A stretch of 64,000 nucleotides of DNA. It comes from JAVJSU01 sp040219275 (lineage in GTDB: Bacteria > Chloroflexota > Anaerolineae > Aggregatilineales > Phototrophicaceae). A model generated the notes under the pieces. It saw nothing but the letters and a program-made list of their open reading frames with translations. It searched no databases and was not told the origin of the DNA. The stretch covers positions 62,001 to 126,000 of the forward strand of contig JAVJSU010000071.1 of NCBI GenBank assembly GCA_040219275.1, in the 5' to 3' direction. This document shows positions 26,526 to 35,297 of the stretch, in pieces; the first letter of the stretch is position 1; every line of letters starts with the position of its first letter. A program made the position numbers and the translations under genes.

Positions 26526-27167
26526 CTAAACCAGATAGATAATTGTGAATAGCAAAATCCACACCACGTCGACAAAATGCCAATACAGCCCGAAAATCTC
26601 CACACCCACGTAATTCCGACTGCTATACCGTCCGTTACGAGCGCGGTTCATCACCAGCAAGCACCACAACACGCCCACAATCACATGAGCACCATGAAAG
26701 GCTGTCGGCGCATAAAAGTGCATCCCGAAGCCACTGAACGCATCACTCGCAAAATCCAATGTCACCGCTTCATCACCCAGACGGCGATATTCCACATATT
26801 GCAATACGACGAAGATCGCTCCCAACACGGCGGTAATGCTGAACCAGCGATTTAATCCGGCGATGTTATCCCGCTGAATTTCGCGCAAACCCATCACCAT
26901 AGACCAGCTACTTGTCAACAACAAAAAGGTGTTAAATGTCACCAGCAGAATACCCGTAAAACCAAGCGCCTCATGGACATGGTGCACAGCTTCCGGCTCA
27001 CGGATGCGAAACACCACATACGTCGCAATCAACACCGTAAAGATCACCACTTCTGAACCCAGATAGAGCCACATGGCGAACTTTTGATTATCAATACTGA
27101 GCGCCTCTTTTTTGGCTTCTTCAGCGTTCCGCACTTGCTCTGCGCGATCAAGGCTTATTTCACTCAT
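26526..27167 (-). CDS. ctaE: Cytochrome c oxidase subunit III
   Basis: A 213-aa heme-copper oxidase subunit III with five membrane helices, fewer than mitochondrial COX3, as in bacterial caa3/ba3-class enzymes. Family marks are MWLYLGSEVVIF, FHGAHVIVGV and the terminal YWHFVDVVWILLFTIIYL. It stabilises the catalytic core in the cytoplasmic membrane. It is followed closely by subunit IV and preceded by an unidentified 404-aa membrane protein. A second subunit III-like gene is at 28492. Confidence 0.92.
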   Translation of the reverse strand: MSEISLDRAEQVRNAEEAKKEALSIDNQKFAMWLYLGSEVVIFTVLIATYVVFRIREPEAVHHVHEALGFTGILLVTFNTFLLLTSSWSMVMGLREIQRDNIAGLNRWFSITAVLGAIFVVLQYVEYRRLGDEAVTLDFASDAFSGFGMHFYAPTAFHGAHVIVGVLWCLLVMNRARNGRYSSRNYVGVEIFGLYWHFVDVVWILLFTIIYLV

Positions 27168-27185
27168 TAGTCAGATCACCCTTAA

Positions 27186-28400
27186 TTATTTTTGTCCTAA
27201 GAATTCAGGTGCGCCCCGTAATACACGCGCCAATCCACGCGCACCACGTCCAACAGCGCCGAAGAGCAGTCCCGGATACAGCAACGTCACGCCGATACCC
27301 ACCGCGTTACCGAGCGCAAGAAGTGTATTTAACAGATCAAATACATTCGCCAGCTTAATGGTGAACACACCCATCACATCAATATTGCCGATGAAGAAGG
27401 TCGCGTTGCTAAATCCGAAGATACGATCCACACCCAGCAGAGCATAATAAATCAATACATACCAGAATGCCCAGTACAGGAACACGGCAATCCCGATAAA
27501 CGCCAGTAACCGAACCAATGAAGACAGAGCTTTCGCCCGGCTAAACACCGGATAACTGATGGCATACGTCAGCCCTAAGCCAACCACCAGCGAAAATAGT
27601 GACCGTATCCATGCAGGCGTAATCTCGATCATGGACTTAAAGACCACCCCATCGAGAATAAACATAATCAATGCCGCCAGCACAGCAACACCCACTAAAT
27701 ACCAGGTCGATACCGTCCCGATGCCCTGCATCTCTGCCACCGCTTTACGTTCAGAAGCAGACGCAGTCAAAAGCGCAAACGGTTCTTGCGGTTCCGTCGC
27801 CTGTGCTTCCTTAACACCTTTCGTCAAGGAGACAAACGCCAGACCAATTCCACCGCCCACAACCGCCAGCGAAAGCAACGTGAAGCCCGCAAACAGCACA
27901 AACAGCGTGAATTGCGTCACTTCTAAGTCGCCGAGTAAAGGCAGATAAATACTAACGTTATCTGTAAACTGCGTGGGTTCAGCGCCGGGGTCTGTTGAAA
28001 CTTTCAACGCCGGACCAAAGGAGACCGTCGCCAGCGCGAACAACCCGACCATGAGTAGGATCGTCCAGAAGGAGATTTCCCAGATAGTATAACCGAGTGT
28101 GTCACGCGGTTCCATCTCAACGTCTTCAGCATGGTGATCGTCATGGGCATCCTCATCCACCACCAGCAAGCCATATTCATCTTCTTCAGGCTCATGTGGA
28201 TGTGCGTTTACGGCAGGATTCGCCGCACCCATACCCCAGACAAACGCCGCCGACGTTGTGAATGCCGCCATCGTCAGGGCAAGTTGCGGATCCCACACAG
28301 GATCAATACTTTGTAGCGCACGTATCAGTGCTACCAATAGCAGTCCCAGTAGAAATCCTAAGATTCCAACTGACACACCGCGAGCAAGTCCGGGTTGCAT
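27186..28400 (-). CDS. Unidentified multi-pass membrane protein in the oxidase operon
   Basis: 404 aa with about eight to ten hydrophobic helices. These come as two in the N-terminal part, a cytoplasmic or external acidic His/Asp/Glu-rich loop (about 65-95, with DEDAHDDHHAED), then a longer helical half. I recognise no domain. It lies between the two subunit III-like genes and close to both, with AGGAG before the ATG, so co-expression with the oxidase is likely. The His/Asp-rich loop could bind metal, suggesting an assembly or accessory role; that is inference. Confidence 0.75.
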   Translation of the reverse strand: MQPGLARGVSVGILGFLLGLLLVALIRALQSIDPVWDPQLALTMAAFTTSAAFVWGMGAANPAVNAHPHEPEEDEYGLLVVDEDAHDDHHAEDVEMEPRDTLGYTIWEISFWTILLMVGLFALATVSFGPALKVSTDPGAEPTQFTDNVSIYLPLLGDLEVTQFTLFVLFAGFTLLSLAVVGGGIGLAFVSLTKGVKEAQATEPQEPFALLTASASERKAVAEMQGIGTVSTWYLVGVAVLAALIMFILDGVVFKSMIEITPAWIRSLFSLVVGLGLTYAISYPVFSRAKALSSLVRLLAFIGIAVFLYWAFWYVLIYYALLGVDRIFGFSNATFFIGNIDVMGVFTIKLANVFDLLNTLLALGNAVGIGVTLLYPGLLFGAVGRGARGLARVLRGAPEFLGQK

Positions 28401-28430
28401 AAATTCCGCTCCTTTGAAAAATAGCGATCA

Positions 28431-28490
28431 GCTTGTGGCAATTAGCTTTTAGTAAAAGCAAAAGCTAATCGCTACCAGCTAATGGCTCAA
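28431..28490. repeat. AGCTAATGGC-type low-complexity repeat inside the oxidase operon
   Basis: AGCTTGTGGCAATTAGCTTT followed by permuted AGCTAAT(C/G)GC units. Similar word-like tracts occur at 11837, 39537, 44483, 47477 and 49110. It fills the gap between the subunit III-like gene and the 404-aa gene. Confidence 0.5.
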
Positions 28491-28491
28491 T

Positions 28492-29073
28492 TTATATCCA
28501 ATATAACACGGTGTAAAACAATATCCACGCAAAAGCGACAAAATACCATAATTTTACGCCCGCTTCCACTGCCCAAAAATCAAGCGAGCCGTAGCGCCCT
28601 TCTCGCGCATGATTGTACACAACACCCATGTACACCGCGATAGCCAGAGCATGAAGCCCATGAAATCCGGTCATCAGCCGGAAAACCGCCCCGTATTGCG
28701 TTCCCATCGGCGCGATGATCCATTCATAGACCATGATCGCCATAAACACCACACCCAGCCCGATGACCGCAAGCCATTGTGTGGTAAACGCGGCATGTTC
28801 ATCATTCTGAATGGCGACTAACGCGCGCCGTGCAAAAAATACACTCAGAAATAACGCCGCAGTCGCGACTGTTGGCAATAACACTCCCATACGATCTACA
28901 CCTTCGGGAGGCCATTCCGTGTAGGAATACCGCAATTGCCAGTTCACCATAATCAGGCACAAAAACGCCATGATCCACGAAATTTGAAATACGGTCATCC
29001 CGGTGCGACGATTACGGATTGCCTGTAACTCAGCGCGGGATAGATTTTGTTCTAACAAGTCCTGGTTTTGCAT
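28492..29073 (-). CDS. Second cytochrome c oxidase subunit III-like protein
   Basis: 193 aa from ATG 29073 (a GTG start at 29082 is equally open). Five hydrophobic helices are predicted. The segment TGFHGLHALAIAVYMG and the ending KLWYFVAFAWILFYTVLYW match the heme-copper oxidase subunit III pattern, so this is a divergent paralogue of the ctaE product. Two III-like subunits in one operon are known from some bacterial oxidase or quinol-oxidase clusters. It sits right after the subunit I gene. Confidence 0.82.
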   Translation of the reverse strand: MQNQDLLEQNLSRAELQAIRNRRTGMTVFQISWIMAFLCLIMVNWQLRYSYTEWPPEGVDRMGVLLPTVATAALFLSVFFARRALVAIQNDEHAAFTTQWLAVIGLGVVFMAIMVYEWIIAPMGTQYGAVFRLMTGFHGLHALAIAVYMGVVYNHAREGRYGSLDFWAVEAGVKLWYFVAFAWILFYTVLYWI

Positions 29074-29125
29074 CTCAATCACAATTTACAATACATCTCG
29101 AAAAGGTTTTTATAGATATTTAGTC

Positions 29126-29186
29126 TGTAGGGGCGACCTGCGAGGTCACCCATCTGCTAGGTCGCCCCCGTCAAATCGCCCCTACA
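29126..29186. repeat. Compound family C palindrome (copy 2)
   Basis: Outer arms TGTAGGGGCGA (29126-29136) and TCGCCCCTACA (29176-29186) are a perfect 11-bp inverted repeat. They enclose a second degenerate unit (CTGCTAGGTCGCCC). It lies between the subunit I and subunit III-like genes. Confidence 0.75.
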
Positions 29187-29204
29187 TCTCGAAAATTAAC
29201 CCAA

Positions 29205-30929
29205 CTAGTCCCCTGCCGGTTGTGGTTCCATCGGCGTTGTAGGTGCGCCCGATTCCGGCTTTGCTTTCGGCGGAGAAGGTGGCGCAAAACGCCCATCCAT
29301 CGCATCCAGATACGCTTTGGAGGCTTCTGTACCATACCCATATGGGTCTTCATACGGGATCGGATCGCCGATGAAGTTATACGCAGGCGGCGGCGAAGAA
29401 GTCATCCATTCTAAAGTGAGTGCGCGCCACGGATTTGAACCCGCAACTTTACCGCTTACCGTGCTCGCAACAAGATTGTAAAGGAAGATGAAGGTCGAAA
29501 TACCAAGCACGAACCCAAAAACGCTGACAATTGTGTTCATATCCTGAAATTGCGGATCATACACTGCGACACGACGCGGCATACCGAGCATACCAAGCAT
29601 GTGCATCGGGAAGAATGTGCCGAGGAAGCCGATATAGGTCAGCGCAAAATGGATACGCGCCAGCCGTTCATCCATCATCCGTCCGGTGATCTTCGGCCAC
29701 CAGTGGTAGAAACCAGCATAAATGGCGAATACACTACCGCCAAAAAGCACGAAGTGAAAGTGACTTACCACGAAATATGTATCATGAAGGTGAATATCTA
29801 CCGGAATTGCCGCCAGCATCACACCCGTGATACCGCCGATCACGAACATCGACAAGAAGCCCAACCCGAACAGCATCGCGCCAGTAAAGCGAATTTTACC
29901 CAGCCAGATCGTACCCAGCCAGCTGAAAATTTTAATCCCCGTCGGCACGGCGATAATCATAGAGGTAATCATGAAAGGAATACGCAGGGACGGGTTCAAG
30001 CTGGTGAACATATGATGCGCCCACACCGTAAAACCGATCAACGCAATCGCCATACTTGAAAGCGCAATCATCCGATAGCCGAAAACGGGCTTACGTGAAT
30101 GTACTGAAAGCACTTCGCTTAGAATACCCATACCCGGCAAGACCATGATATACACCGCCGGATGGCTGTAGAACCAGAACACGTTCTGCCACAGCAAGAC
30201 ATCACCGCCCGCTTCAATATCGAAGAACGCCGTGCCTGCCACGCGATCAAGCAGAAGCAGAGTCAGCGCACCCGCAAGGAAAGGGGTTGCCATAACGACA
30301 ATAATCGAAGTCGCCAGAATCGCCCATACGAACAGGGGCATCTGGAAGTAGCCCATACCCTCAGGGCGCATATTCTTGATGGTCACGATGAAGTTAATCC
30401 CACCGAGAATAGACGACAAACCGAGCAAATGGAGCGACAAAATCCACAGCGTTTGTCCATCAGGGCTATAAACAGAACTCAGTGGCGGGTAGCTCGTCCA
30501 CCCTGCTTCTGCCGGACCAACAAAGTAACCGGAAAGCATCAACAAACCAGCCGGCGGGATCATCCAGAATGCCAGCGCGTTCAACCACGGGAACGCCATA
30601 TCCTTCGCACCGAGCATTAATGGGACTAAATAATTACCAAAACCCGCGAACACCGGCACAATCCACAGGAAAATCATCATCGTACCGTGCATGGTAAATA
30701 GCGTATTATAGTTAGAGCCATTTTCCATCAAGTCTAATTCCGGCGTGAGCAATTCCCACCGGATCATCATTGCAAGCGCACCGGCGACAACGAAAAACGC
30801 CAGCGATGTCACCATATATTGCACGCCAATTATTTTGTGATCAATACTCCAACGAAAATACTCCGCTAAAGCCGGGCGCTTGGCTGGTTTTGCCTGCGCG
30901 CCTCCATAAGGATACGATAAAGTAGCCAT
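29205..30929 (-). CDS. ctaD: Cytochrome c oxidase subunit I
   Basis: A 574-aa heme-copper oxidase catalytic subunit. Heme and CuB ligands are in TMHGTMMIFLW, FYSHPAVYIMVLPG (His-Tyr crosslink motif), WAHHMF and HDTYFVVSHFHFVL. YSHPAVY replaces the GHPEV of A1 enzymes, which marks it as an A2-type oxidase (Tyr-Ser pair instead of Glu at the end of the D channel). It reduces O2 to water and pumps protons across the cytoplasmic membrane. The C-terminal ~50 residues are a Pro/Glu-rich tail. Gene order is II-I-III-like-404aa-III-IV. Confidence 0.96.
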   Translation of the reverse strand: MATLSYPYGGAQAKPAKRPALAEYFRWSIDHKIIGVQYMVTSLAFFVVAGALAMMIRWELLTPELDLMENGSNYNTLFTMHGTMMIFLWIVPVFAGFGNYLVPLMLGAKDMAFPWLNALAFWMIPPAGLLMLSGYFVGPAEAGWTSYPPLSSVYSPDGQTLWILSLHLLGLSSILGGINFIVTIKNMRPEGMGYFQMPLFVWAILATSIIVVMATPFLAGALTLLLLDRVAGTAFFDIEAGGDVLLWQNVFWFYSHPAVYIMVLPGMGILSEVLSVHSRKPVFGYRMIALSSMAIALIGFTVWAHHMFTSLNPSLRIPFMITSMIIAVPTGIKIFSWLGTIWLGKIRFTGAMLFGLGFLSMFVIGGITGVMLAAIPVDIHLHDTYFVVSHFHFVLFGGSVFAIYAGFYHWWPKITGRMMDERLARIHFALTYIGFLGTFFPMHMLGMLGMPRRVAVYDPQFQDMNTIVSVFGFVLGISTFIFLYNLVASTVSGKVAGSNPWRALTLEWMTSSPPPAYNFIGDPIPYEDPYGYGTEASKAYLDAMDGRFAPPSPPKAKPESGAPTTPMEPQPAGD

Positions 30930-30945
30930 AAAAACCTCGCTCTAA

Positions 30946-32325
30946 TTAACTACCAACGCCAATATTTGCATCTGGTTCCGGGGTATCCTCTGCCGCCGGA
31001 GTGACTTCAGCTTCAGGGGTCATTTCGGCTTCAGAAGTGGTTTCCATTTCAGCCGTAGCTTCTGCTGTGGCTTCAACGTCCGTTGCATCTGCGCCCGCAC
31101 CAAACGTAACCGGATTATCAGGATTATCCGCATCAATCACATTACGCAGATTGTCCAGATCACAATTAGACTCACCCGACCCTGTTTGCGTACATAAGTA
31201 AGACACAATCGCGTAAAAGTCATTGGTCGGCATATAATTCGCACCAGCCGGATCACCCGGTTGGAATTGTGGCATTAATGCGCCATAGCCAGGGACAAGA
31301 TATTCATTAGGATAATGCAATGACCGATACAAATATTCTTCTGCCGTTTGACCAGCTACACGCGTCGCCGCACGATCACCCACGCCGTTAAGCACCGGAC
31401 CGGTCACGCCTGCCCAACCCACATCAGACAACACATGGCACCCTGAACACGGGTAATTCTGAATCACCTGACGACCACGAATCACCGGATCAGCAGGTGG
31501 GTTAATAATCGGATCGAAAACTTCACGTTCCAGAATTTCTAGATACGCTTCCTCAGATTCATGCACGTAGACGTTCGCCCACATATTACCGTGTCCGCTA
31601 CCACATAATTCTGTACATACCACACGATAACGGTTGTACTGTGTGCCGGACGCTTCATCCGTATAATCCCAACCATTTTCTGGCACAATCGGAGTAAACC
31701 GGATTTCAGTCGTGCGCCCCGGCAACAAATCTTGCTTAACGCGCATCTCCGGAATCCAGAACGCGTGGATTACGTCCTGCGTTTGCATAGACATCACCAC
31801 ATGCTGACCCGCATATGTGTGCAAATCAGGTAAAGCGCCCCGAATCACATCCTGAGAATCGGCAACGGTGCGCCCTTGTGCATCTTCATAACCGAATGTC
31901 CACGCATACCGCGCACCAACCGCCGTAATCGTGGTTTCATTTTCATTCGGTTCACGAATATCTACCCACACTTGATAGCTGTAGATAACCAATATCAGTA
32001 CGATCACCGCCGGAATCGCCGTCCAGACCAATTCAAGCGTCGTATTCCCGTGAATCGTCGGACCATCTTCTTCGTCATCATCACGCTTACCAAAAGTGAG
32101 AACGGAGTACAGTAGTAAACCCTGTACAAGAAGGAAGATTGCCCCGCCGATCACCAGCAAAAACCGGAACAAGGTATCTACTTGCTCGGACTCCGCTGAG
32201 GCTTGATCGGGAAAAACTGACGGGGTGAGCGCACCAATCGCAAGACCACCAAGTACGATAAAAATACCGCCCGCGATGATCGGGATTAGCAGACTGTTGG
32301 AGTTACTCTTTTTTCCAAAATCCAT
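30946..32325 (-). CDS. ctaC: Cytochrome c oxidase subunit II with fused cytochrome c domain
   Basis: 459 aa. Two N-terminal membrane helices are followed by the cupredoxin CuA domain, with ligands in HAFWIPEM and CTELCGSGHGNM. A C-terminal mono-heme cytochrome c domain has CSGCH and the axial Met in ALMPQF. This fusion defines a caa3 oxidase, in which electrons pass from the fused heme to CuA. The last ~65 residues are an unusual Ala/Thr/Glu/Pro-rich acidic tail of degenerate ATAEATAE-like units. First gene of the operon; an inverted repeat lies ~95 bp upstream. Confidence 0.95.
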   Translation of the reverse strand: MDFGKKSNSNSLLIPIIAGGIFIVLGGLAIGALTPSVFPDQASAESEQVDTLFRFLLVIGGAIFLLVQGLLLYSVLTFGKRDDDEEDGPTIHGNTTLELVWTAIPAVIVLILVIYSYQVWVDIREPNENETTITAVGARYAWTFGYEDAQGRTVADSQDVIRGALPDLHTYAGQHVVMSMQTQDVIHAFWIPEMRVKQDLLPGRTTEIRFTPIVPENGWDYTDEASGTQYNRYRVVCTELCGSGHGNMWANVYVHESEEAYLEILEREVFDPIINPPADPVIRGRQVIQNYPCSGCHVLSDVGWAGVTGPVLNGVGDRAATRVAGQTAEEYLYRSLHYPNEYLVPGYGALMPQFQPGDPAGANYMPTNDFYAIVSYLCTQTGSGESNCDLDNLRNVIDADNPDNPVTFGAGADATDVEATAEATAEMETTSEAEMTPEAEVTPAAEDTPEPDANIGVGS

Positions 32326-32419
32326 GTATATTTCCTGCCGAAGTTGTTAACCAAACGGGATACAAAATTCCCCTGAAATCAGATGACACCCACCTTGCAG
32401 GGTTAAGCTACGATGTTTA

Positions 32420-32436
32420 TGTCCAAACAATGGACA
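32420..32436. promoter_or_regulatory. Inverted repeat upstream of ctaC
   Basis: TGTCCA-AACAA-TGGACA, a perfect 6-bp inverted repeat about 95 bp upstream of the ctaC start. A possible operator of the oxidase operon; no regulator can be named. Confidence 0.35.
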
Positions 32437-32826
32437 AATATACCGCCTTTAGTGAGGATTTGCTAACAAATATTTGTGCAATATTTACATCACAAAGAAA
32501 ACTTGCTTGTTAAATTTTACACAATCGCCCTGCAACGTATTGTACCTAACAACCCAAAGTTTGACAAGCATCGGCAAACGACAACTTTAACCAAAGTAAA
32601 AACTCTAATATTCAATTTCGACCCCATAATTCAGCCTCATAACGCGCTAAATCTCTTCCATTTTTAGATTGTAGAAAACTATTGTATAGTATTGTTATTG
32701 TCAGTTATGTTTATACTAAAAACAGCTTCTACCAAACATTGTTTCCTTATGTATAGCATAATTTGTGGTGACTTTTTTGGAGGTTTTCTTAAGGGATAAC
32801 ACGGAAGTTTCCATGGAATTGCCGTA

Positions 32827-32867
32827 TATAATGAATAGATGATCGCACGTTAGAAAAAATTAACGGA
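32827..32867 (+). promoter_or_regulatory. Candidate -10 and shared 19-nt leader of the DUF4231 gene
   Basis: TATAAT at 32827-32832, then GTTAGAAAAAATTAACGGA at 32849-32867, which ends in the ribosome-binding site. The same 19 nt occur before the HEAT gene at 35310-35328. No clear -35 box is seen. Confidence 0.45.
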
Positions 32868-32877
32868 GCAATACACT

Positions 32878-33885
32878 ATGGGTAGCATCGACATAGACAA
32901 ATCACCATCCCCTGACGATCTCATCGACACACCGGACACGACGGAGAGTGTTGTCGAAAACGCCGCACCCGCACCGGAGTTAACCAGAGAGATCAGCGAA
33001 GAAGTAACTACCGAAGTGGCGCAGGATGTCGTAGAAAACACGACAGACCCAACCAGCGATACACCCGAATCGACTACTGAGCCTGATAAGGACATTCCAG
33101 CCATGACCTTAAGCGAAAAAGTTGCAAAGCCCATTGCAAAGCCCATCCCTGCCAGCGAACCCAACGGCGCTACGAAACCCACCGAAGAGCCTACTTTTGC
33201 AAAACCAGTCGATCCTATTAAAGCTGAAATCAATGCAAGAAAAGCTGAAAAGGATGAGGATGAATCGGAAGAAGATCTCATCGACTATACCAAAGCCAGT
33301 GTTTTCGCTAATTTAGAAGAAAACCCGAACCGACTCAAACCCGGTGGTCAATGGCCCCCGCCCATCTTCTTCGATAGCCTGAACGCCTCAGATCAAGAGC
33401 GTTTTTATCTGGAACATCGCTGGTATGCCCAATGGAGCTACTACGACCAGAAAGCAACACAGGCAAAAACCATCTACCAGCGCCTACAACTTATCATCGG
33501 TATCGGCTCAGTGACCGTCCCCGTGCTTGTCGGGCTGAATGCGTCCAATGAAGTGGCTCGTAATTCACTGCAACTCATTACCGTTGCCATCAGTTTGATG
33601 GTCGCCGCGTCCGCCGCCATTGAAAGCGTCAAAACTTATGGCGATAATTGGCGCACATTTAGAGGCGCGGCAGAAGAACTCAACCGCGAAAAATCACTCT
33701 ACGATGCCCACGCCGGACCGTATCGCCGTGCAAAAAGTCGCTTCCTCACCTTCGTCGAACGCTGTGAAGACATCATCGCCAAACAAAACGGTGCATGGAT
33801 CGCCTTTAAAGACGAAAGTAAGGATAAAGACGAAGACGGGGACGGCATACCGGACGGACAATCCGGCACAGTTGGCAACGGCTAA
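32878..33885 (+). CDS. DUF4231 (SLATT-like) two-TM protein with acidic N-terminal region
   Basis: 335 aa. Residues 1-140 are disordered, rich in Glu, Asp, Pro and Thr. The DUF4231-type domain follows (about 155-310). It has ERFYLEHRWYAQWSYYDQKA, two membrane helices (LIIGIGSVTVPVLVGL and LITVAISLMVAASAAIESV) and the conserved WRTFRGAAEELNREKSLYDA helix. SLATT-clan proteins are predicted membrane effectors or pore formers in nucleotide-signalling conflict systems, though many stand alone. The last ~25 residues are acidic. It begins the rightward TIR/HEAT cluster. Fold assignment is good; the effector role is inference. Confidence 0.82.
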   Translation: MGSIDIDKSPSPDDLIDTPDTTESVVENAAPAPELTREISEEVTTEVAQDVVENTTDPTSDTPESTTEPDKDIPAMTLSEKVAKPIAKPIPASEPNGATKPTEEPTFAKPVDPIKAEINARKAEKDEDESEEDLIDYTKASVFANLEENPNRLKPGGQWPPPIFFDSLNASDQERFYLEHRWYAQWSYYDQKATQAKTIYQRLQLIIGIGSVTVPVLVGLNASNEVARNSLQLITVAISLMVAASAAIESVKTYGDNWRTFRGAAEELNREKSLYDAHAGPYRRAKSRFLTFVERCEDIIAKQNGAWIAFKDESKDKDEDGDGIPDGQSGTVGNG

Positions 33886-33902
33886 ACTCGTATCTTACTT
33901 TC

Positions 33903-33930
33903 GTAGGGGCGAATTGCTAGTTCGCCCTCC
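33903..33930. repeat. Family C palindrome (copy 3)
   Basis: GTAGGGGCGAATTGCTAGTT then CGCCCTCC. GGGCGAA pairs with TTCGCCC. It lies just downstream of the DUF4231 gene and could terminate it. Confidence 0.7.
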
Positions 33931-34101
33931 ATATCCACAAATCTTTCAAAACGCGCCCACAGCAATGTTGTTGTGGGTGTTGTGTTTTGAGCGGCACTCC
34001 GGTTATAATCAGTGTAAATTTGATATAAGAATTCACCATATCACTGTAAGATAAAGCATCCGTGCTTCTTCTAGTGTTATGAGCATAATAGGGGAAATCG
34101 T

Positions 34102-34473
34102 ATGGAGTTTGGGATATTTATTCTCGGTATTATCATCGTCCTTGATCTAATCGCCGTGTATTATGTTTTTCGGATCGGCGTTAAGCATGACGCGCATACC
34201 GAAATAAGAACTGCGGATTCATCACAGGCAGTGATGATGCTAAGACGAGAAGCCGAAGAATATAATGAAAAGCTCGCCAAACGCGAAGCCGCCCAAAAAC
34301 ATCTGAAATCCGGCGATGCGAACGGCAGTTCAGACGACTCACCTGCGCTGGAAAGCGAAGTCAGCGATCAGCTTGGTGACGAAGACGAACGTCAGAAACG
34401 CCGTGAAGCCGCGCTCAAGCGTAAAGCAGAACGACAAGCATCCCGTGTGACCACACAGACCGAAGGCGAATAA
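34102..34473 (+). CDS. Small membrane-anchored coiled-coil protein
   Basis: 123 aa, no family recognised. One N-terminal membrane helix (IFILGIIIVLDLIAVYYVFRI) is followed by a short linker. A highly charged helical tail then contains LRREAEEYNEKLAKREAAQKH (two turns) and RRDAL-like RREAALKRKAERQ. It looks like a membrane-tethered coiled coil that could oligomerise or recruit partners. AGGGGAAA precedes the ATG. It sits in the TIR/HEAT cluster and ends with a clear terminator. Confidence 0.7.
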   Translation: MEFGIFILGIIIVLDLIAVYYVFRIGVKHDAHTEIRTADSSQAVMMLRREAEEYNEKLAKREAAQKHLKSGDANGSSDDSPALESEVSDQLGDEDERQKRREAALKRKAERQASRVTTQTEGE

Positions 34474-34524
34474 TACCGCCGAAAGTCTGTATCTCTCACG
34501 GTTCAATGTTATCTATCTGCGTTC

Positions 34525-34555
34525 ACGCCCTGCTGTTTTTAGCGGGCGTTTTTTG
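34525..34555 (+). terminator. Intrinsic terminator
   Basis: ACGCCC-T-GCT pairs with AGC-GGGCGT around a 6-nt loop, followed by six or more T. It ends the coiled-coil gene's transcript. Confidence 0.88.
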
Positions 34556-34601
34556 TGGTGAATCACAGTTTCGATTAAGTAGATAAATTGGTACAGGAAT
34601 T

Positions 34602-35219
34602 ATGGAAAACAGCATAGAACAAATCGAAAAAGCAATGGAAACGCTGTACAGTACAAATGCTGAAGATCGCGCCGAAGCCATTACCCTGCTCGGTGAATTA
34701 GAATTTCAACCCGCAGTTGAGCATCTCGTCAAAATTGTCGACGAGGTTGATCCGGGAACACGCTATATCATCGTGCAAGCCCTCGGTCGCATCTCTAGCG
34801 AAGATGCAATCCCGACCTTGCTCCGTGCAATGCGCTGGGATGACATTTTTACCCGTGCCGCCGCCGCCGGTGCGCTCATCAAAATTGGTGACCCTGCGCT
34901 GGATGGTCTGGTAGAGGCGCTCCGTGATGAAAACAAAGCCGTACGCCGTGCCGCCGCCAAAGCCATCGGCAAAATTGGCATCAACACAGAAAACGCTGTA
35001 AGAGGACTTTCCACCGCGTTGCTGGATGTTGATAATGGCGTGCGTCGTTTCGCCGCAGAAGCCTTAGGGCGACTCGGCAATGAGCGCATCGTACCGGAAT
35101 TGGTGGAGGTACTTGATGACCGTGACCCAAAAGCACGCATCGCCGCCTTCCGCGCACTCGCCAAGATTGATTCCGCAGAAGCCCGGCAAGCCGTCCGTGC
35201 ATGGGTAAAACGCGACTAA
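34602..35219 (+). CDS. HEAT repeat protein
   Basis: 205 aa made almost wholly of about six HEAT/PBS-lyase-type helical repeats of ~31 residues. Recurrent cores read RYIIVQALGRI, TRAAAAGALIKIG, VRRAAAKAIGKIG, VRRFAAEALGRLG and ARIAAFRALAKI. Such solenoids bind proteins; the enzymatic lyase sense of the family name does not apply here. It has no signal peptide. It is one of three HEAT-like N-termini or proteins in this cluster (35342, 35945), suggesting a shared scaffold function. Confidence 0.9.
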   Translation: MENSIEQIEKAMETLYSTNAEDRAEAITLLGELEFQPAVEHLVKIVDEVDPGTRYIIVQALGRISSEDAIPTLLRAMRWDDIFTRAAAAGALIKIGDPALDGLVEALRDENKAVRRAAAKAIGKIGINTENAVRGLSTALLDVDNGVRRFAAEALGRLGNERIVPELVEVLDDRDPKARIAAFRALAKIDSAEARQAVRAWVKRD

Positions 35220-35262
35220 CATCGCGTCCACAACCGTTACAAATTGTCATAGTACTGTCAGT

Positions 35263-35297
35263 AACCGCCAGAGCACTTGATGTTCTGGCGGTTTTTT
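35263..35297 (+). terminator. Intrinsic terminator overlapping a promoter
   Basis: A perfect 10-bp stem AACCGCCAGA (35263-35272) / TCTGGCGGTT (35284-35293), 11-nt loop, T run to 35297. TTGATG (35277-35282) and TATACT (35301-35306), 18 bp apart, form a candidate promoter for the next gene within the same stretch. Confidence 0.88.

Larger units (their letters stand above)
32326..32877. other. Divergent intergenic region of 552 bp
   Basis: An AT-rich gap between the oxidase operon (leftward) and the DUF4231/TIR cluster (rightward). It holds the TGTCCA-N5-TGGACA inverted repeat at 32420, a TATAAT hexamer at 32827 and the shared 19-nt leader at 32849. A 63-codon frame starting at 32476 shows no protein-like features, and I see no gene. 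Confidence 0.6.

Noticed and set aside
32476..32667. 63-codon frame in the divergent gap before the TIR cluster
   Set aside because: No ribosome-binding site, AT-rich composition and no protein-like pattern; it sits in a promoter region.
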